Of a stretch of DNA of 10,056 bases, positions 7,153-10,056 are shown piece by piece; position 1 is the stretch's first letter; each line of letters starts with the position of its first letter. The position numbers were made by a program, and so were the translations under genes. Location of the stretch: positions 730,948 through 741,003 of the forward strand of contig MU069460.1 in NCBI GenBank assembly GCA_002284615.2, given 5' to 3'. Source of the DNA: Dunaliella salina (Eukaryota; Chlorophyta; Chlorophyceae; Chlamydomonadales; Dunaliellaceae). Below the pieces are notes generated by a model. The model was not told the DNA's origin and did not search any database. It saw only the letters and a list, made by a program, of their open reading frames with translations.

Positions 7153-7930
7153 ACGGGCGACGTAATATTTGATTTGAATTGCGTGGGTATGTAGGATTGC
7201 GTGCTTGAGTTGTTCATTTTCAATCAGTCGGGTGGGGCAGTTATGGCGACTTGCACTTGAGGTAACCGGCAGGAGGTCTAAAAAGAGAGGAAAGCTTGAA
7301 AATGGCGATAACGATAAAAAGATTTTGATTCAAAGAGGGCGATTGAGAGCAAAATGGCGCCCATTGCGAGGCCGAGGCCGAGGGAATCAGACAGTTCAGC
7401 AACCTTAGAGTGGTTGAGTTAAGCGTTAAAAATGATAAAGTCTGTTTTCATGTTACAGTCCGTGCAAACTGCTAATAGACTGGACAAATTGCATCTCGCT
7501 AAACAGCCTGGTTTTAATCTCAATCGCTTAATTTAAATTATTTATTTCTTATTGCCTTTTCCTCTTTTTTCTACCGATCTTCAGCCGGTCAGTTCAAGTG
7601 CAAGTCACCATCGTTGAGAGGTGGACGTGTTGTGTAGTTTGCAAGCACACATGGACAGCATCAAAAAATTAAATCGAATTATAGCAATAAACCAGAGGAT
7701 GACAAGCCGCGATGCTTCTTTGCAGCCCAGAATTTGCATTCTGAGTCTCCAAGTGCCTCAGTAAGTGTTCATGCTTTCATCTTCCTAGTGTGCAAGTGCC
7801 TCAAGGACACAAGTCCCTTGGCTGTATGACTCTGCGTCCTGATGCTAGGAACACTGTCCTTTCGGCCTTGCTGATTCTTAGCTATTCTCGCTGTATCCGG
7901 GCTCACATCAAGGATGCCCGTGCATTATAT
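7153..7930. other. Upstream region of the minus-strand gene
   Basis: For the minus-strand gene this is the leader and promoter side. A possible upstream ORF lies here: a minus-strand ATG near 7363 opens into MGAILLSIALF. On the plus strand three short ATGGCG-initiated frames (near 7242, 7303 and 7354) end quickly, so a divergent gene is not supported. CGAGGCCGAGGCCGAGG at about 7368-7384 is a small direct repeat. From 7520 on the sequence becomes T-rich with nothing recognised. Confidence 0.3.
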
Positions 7931-7978
7931 TCAATGCTTCATTGAAATATTCGAAAGTACTCCTTTAAAATTATAAGT

Positions 7979-8036
7979 GCACGAGGTGCAACCGGGGTCA
8001 ATTGTTACATTTGCTGTGGCGCTTGGGAAGTTACAG
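7979..8036 (+). repeat. R4 dispersed repeat, copy 1
   Basis: The segment GCACGAGGTGCAACCGGGGT, CATTTGCTGTGGC, GGGAAGTTACAG matches 8670-8729 in the same order and strand. Weaker similarity extends upstream to about 7945 (ATAT, AAAAT, GCACG) and downstream to about 8055 (AATT, CAAA). A minus-strand 62-codon frame overlaps it but is not called because it runs through the repeat. Confidence 0.65.
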
Positions 8037-8055
8037 AGGGCTTTTGTAATTTTCA

Positions 8056-8370
8056 AAAAGTCCATACATGCAGAGAAACCTCCAGTGAGCGAACCCCTGG
8101 AAACTCTCTTTAGAGCCAAGCCCGCCGCTGTGCTGTGCTACTGAGGGCCTTGTTGCTTGGGTGCTGGCAGCGGCTTGTAAACATACCGATTAGGTGCCAA
8201 GCCGCGGGGCCGCTTGCTAAGAAGGGTTCAGCAGGCTGCATCAGTCGAAGAGCAAGGATTGTGCATGCAGGGTTGCTAGAGGCAAACGTATTAAATGTTA
8301 CAAATGCAAAAATGTAAGTACGCAGTTGTATACAAGCAAACGTATCAAGAATTCAGCATCAATCATGTAT
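8056..8370. other. No gene called
   Basis: A plus-strand 60-codon frame (8135-8317) starts at a non-ATG codon and has no motif. GCAAACGTAT occurs twice (8283 and 8337). GGTTGCTAGAGG near 8271 resembles the start of the 96-bp repeat unit at 8371, about one unit length upstream, but the rest does not align. Confidence 0.3.
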
Positions 8371-8568
8371 GCTGCTAGAAGGTCATGTGTGCCAATGGCG
8401 CCATCAGCTTGTACTCTTAGTACCATGCAAAGCACATAGTATTGCTTTCAGCACTACAGGTCCTTGGCTGCTAGAAGGCCTTGTGTGCCAATGACGCCAT
8501 CAGCTCGTACTCTTAGTGCCAAGACAGAGTACATATTATTGCTTCAGCACTGCAGGTCCTTGGCTGCT
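8371..8568 (+). repeat. 96-bp tandem repeat, two units plus start of a third
   Basis: Unit 1 is 8371-8466, unit 2 is 8467-8562, and a third starts GCTGCT at 8563 before diverging. Each full unit runs GCTGCTAGAAGG, TGTGTGCCAATG, CGCCATCAGCT, GTACTCTTAGT, TATTGCTT, CAGCACT and CAGGTCCTTG. Differences between the units are scattered single bases, mostly transitions, with small compensating indels. No long frame spans the array. Confidence 0.9.
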
Positions 8569-8669
8569 GTCTTCACAACTTAGTCCTCCTGACGGGCGTG
8601 CTGCGTCCACGTTTGTATTATTTTGTATTAAGAATTCAAATATGAAGGAAATCAACAAAATAAATTCCA

Positions 8670-8729
8670 GCACGCAAAGCGCAACAGGGGTCAAGCGTTG
8701 CATTTGCTGTGGCCATGAGAAGACTACAG
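8670..8729 (+). repeat. R4 dispersed repeat, copy 2
   Basis: GCACGCAAAGCGCAACAGGGGT, CATTTGCTGTGGC and GAAGACTACAG align with copy 1 at 7979-8036. The following bases (GTCGCTAATTCAAATC) look slightly like a tRNA T-arm or B-box, but the flanking stem does not pair. A tRNA-derived SINE is therefore only a possibility. Confidence 0.65.
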
Positions 8730-8763
8730 GTCGCTAATTCAAATCATACGGGCTCGGAAAAAA

Positions 8764-8985
8764 TTAAGAAAAGTCCAGTGCGCTAACGAGCGCGTAGAGC
8801 TGCGGCAGTGGGCGGCCGCCGCTGCGGCCCGGCCGGTCTTCGGCCATCGGACCCCCGCGGCTTGGAACAAGAATCCCAAATAGATCAAGGTGCTGCGTGT
8901 CTGGTGCTCGCTGACTCCAATATGTGGACCTCTTCTTTTCCAGAAGTGACGTCAAAGTTTTTGCGTCTTTGAGATATGCACAAAT
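8764..8985 (-). CDS. Possible terminal exon in a GC-rich islet
   Basis: A minus-strand frame is open for 73 codons before a TAA at 8764-8766. It has no ATG near its start (the only Met is about residue 47), so it would have to be an exon. It reads YLKDAKTLTSLLEKKR... then ...PQLYALVSALDFS. The stretch at about 8778-8875 is markedly GC-rich and CpG-rich compared with its surroundings and holds GCGGCCGC and a GGCCG/CGGCC hairpin. Such sequence tends to be open in several frames: a plus-strand frame ending at about 8882 (with an Ala run) is also open. No family is recognised. It could equally be a transposon end or a promoter islet. Confidence 0.22.
   Translation of the reverse strand: MCAYLKDAKTLTSLLEKKRSTYWSQRAPDTQHLDLFGILVPSRGGPMAEDRPGRSGGRPLPQLYALVSALDFS
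8946..8953. promoter_or_regulatory. TGACGTCA palindrome (bZIP/CRE-type site)
   Basis: A perfect 8-base match to the CRE/bZIP consensus, placed about 70 bp from the GC-rich islet. One 8-mer may occur by chance, so function is only suggested. Confidence 0.2.
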
Positions 8986-9062
8986 TTATTCATAAACTTA
9001 ATTGAGTTGAAATGAAGAAGTGTGACCGTCCAATTCCTTATTTCCTGATCCGAATTCTGCGC

Positions 9063-9225
9063 TTCATAGGACCCCACCTGATCCCCACTGACTTCTTTCT
9101 TCCGCTTTCTCTTGGTGAAGAGGATACACAATGTCTTGGCCCTAGGTTATCCCCTTTTCCTTCATTGATGTGGGGAGCGTTTTCACTGCCTGCGTAGTTT
9201 TTCTTTTTCTTTTTCTTAGGACCCC
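9063..9225 (+). repeat. R1 copy C with target-site duplication
   Basis: The core at 9136-9216 reads TTGGCCCTAGGTTATCCCC, TTTTCCTTCATTGATGTGG, GGAGCGTTTTCACTGCC, TGCGTAG and a T/C tail. The upstream part (CCCCACTGA, CTTGGTGAAGAGGAT) aligns with copy B. TAGGACCCC occurs just before the element (9067-9075) and directly after its tail (9217-9225), extending to TTCWTAGGACCCC with one mismatch. That layout is what a target-site duplication of a retroposed element would give, making the inserted unit about 137 bp (9076-9212). Confidence 0.7.
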
Positions 9226-9490
9226 CTCTCGAAGGTAGGGAACATCACATGATCCTCAAAGCACAAGTATGCAAGAAAAAAGCTTTCCCCTGGCACATAA
9301 TCAGAGCAAACTATATCGGCTGCTCAAAAAATGCAAGGAAACATCATTGAGAGCTTGATGGGCTTGACTTGGGTATTTCCTAAAGGAACGCTGACTTTTG
9401 CCCAGCATAGACTTATCCTTCTTCACAAAGCTCAAGCAAGAGCTGGAAGAGAAACACAACGTAATGATGATGTCACTTTAAACACTTAGA
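9226..9490. other. No gene called
   Basis: Unique-looking sequence between R1 copies C and D. No frame of note. Confidence 0.4.
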
Positions 9491-9560
9491 TTGGGCCAAA
9501 GTGCCTCCTTTTCCTCACTTGATGTAGGGAAGCGTTTTTCTGCCTATTTAGTTTTCTTTT
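9491..9560 (+). repeat. R1 dispersed repeat, copy D
   Basis: TTGGGCCAAAGTGCCTCC, TTTTCCTCACTTGATGTAGG, GAAGCGTTTTTCTGCC and TATTTAGTTTTC show the R1 3' core. The upstream half is not recognisable, so this copy is 5'-truncated or diverged there. Its T/C tail continues without a break into the long pyrimidine tract. Confidence 0.75.
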
Positions 9561-10056
9561 CTTCTCTGTTCTTTCCTCTTTTCTTTTCTTCTCTTCTCTT
9601 TTCTTTCCTTGCCTTTTCTTTTCTTTTCTTTCCTTTCCTTTTCTTTCCTTTCCTTTTCTTTCCTTTTCTTTCCTTTCCTTTTCTTTTCTTACCTTTTCTT
9701 TCCTTTCCTTTTCTTCTCTTTTCTTCTCTTTTCTTTTCTTTTCTTTTCTTTCTTTTCTTTCTTTTCTTTTTTCTTTTCTTTTCTTCTCTTTTCTTCTCTT
9801 TTCTTCTCTTTTCTTTTCTTTTCTTTTCTTTTCTTTTCTTTTCTTTTCTTCTCTTTTCTTTCCTTTCCTTTTCTTTCCTTTTCTTTTCTTTTCTTACCTT
9901 TTCTTTCCTTTTCTTTTCTTACCTTTTCTTTCCTTTTCTTTTCTTTCTTTTTCTTTTCTTTCTTTTTCTTTTCTTTCCTTTTTTTCTTTTCTTACCTTTT
10001 CTTTCTTTTTCTTTTCTTTCCTTTTTTTCTTTTCTTACCTTTTCTTTCTTTTCCTT
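9551..10056 (+). repeat. Polypyrimidine (TTTTC/TTTCC) microsatellite
   Basis: From 9612 to the window end (445 bases) there is no G and only five A (9691, 9896, 9921, 9994, 10037), each inside TTACC. The basic unit is 5 bases (TTTTC, TTTCC), with a 10-base form TTCTTCTCTT in blocks near 9711-9730 and 9781-9810. Near the end a 43-base higher-order period is visible, with TTACC interruptions at 9994 and 10037 in matching context. It grows directly from the tail of R1 copy D and runs off the window. Such tracts can form triplex (H-)DNA and are hard to assemble. Confidence 0.95.

Noticed and set aside
6907..7194. Plus-strand 95-codon frame with a hydrophobic middle
   Set aside because: It lies opposite exon 1 of the minus-strand model, which has a better start, a longer frame and matching splice phases.
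8670..8760. tRNA gene or tRNA-derived SINE
   Set aside because: A TTCAAATC word resembles a B-box, but neither the T-stem nor the acceptor stem pairs and no A-box is clear.

Overview
This window looks like nuclear DNA of a eukaryote, most likely a unicellular green alga. Gene density is very low and no frame is long. The best coding candidates are short exons joined by GT-AG introns, and most of the recognisable structure is diverged interspersed repeats and microsatellites. Chlorophyte, perhaps a Dunaliella-like chlamydomonadalean, is my guess from the Ala/Ser-rich low-complexity coding, GCT repeats and repeat-filled introns. It is not proven. Two single Ns (positions 9 and 1563) mark draft assembly.

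Left part (1-1900): a 56-bp perfect inverted repeat (109-164 / 786-841) encloses a short minus-strand coding-like exon (611-784). After it come C-rich repeat segments at about 905-977 and 1340-1480. An exact 82-bp direct duplication surrounds the N at 1563. A decayed minus-strand ORF at about 1650-1880 resembles the tail of a non-LTR reverse transcriptase. The C-rich segments may be 3' ends of the same retroelement family.

Middle part (1900-5670): mostly non-coding, with a GCT microsatellite, a (CCTTA)7 array, TGCAAG-rich palindromes and copies of a dispersed repeat that I call R1.

Gene region (5670-7152, minus strand): a three-exon model with compatible phases gives a 184-residue protein that I cannot identify. 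An R1 copy lies antisense in its second intron.

Right part (7153-10056): a gene-poor stretch with a two-copy dispersed repeat (R4), a 96-bp tandem repeat, a GC-rich islet with an open minus-strand frame, and two more R1 copies. The last R1 copy runs into a polypyrimidine tract of about 500 bp that continues off the window end.

The main discovery candidate is R1, with at least six copies on both strands in 10 kb. It is a SINE-like element of about 130-150 bp with a conserved 3' core, a T/C-rich tail and, in one copy, a likely target-site duplication. No cooperating gene system (operon, defence or biosynthetic cluster) is visible.
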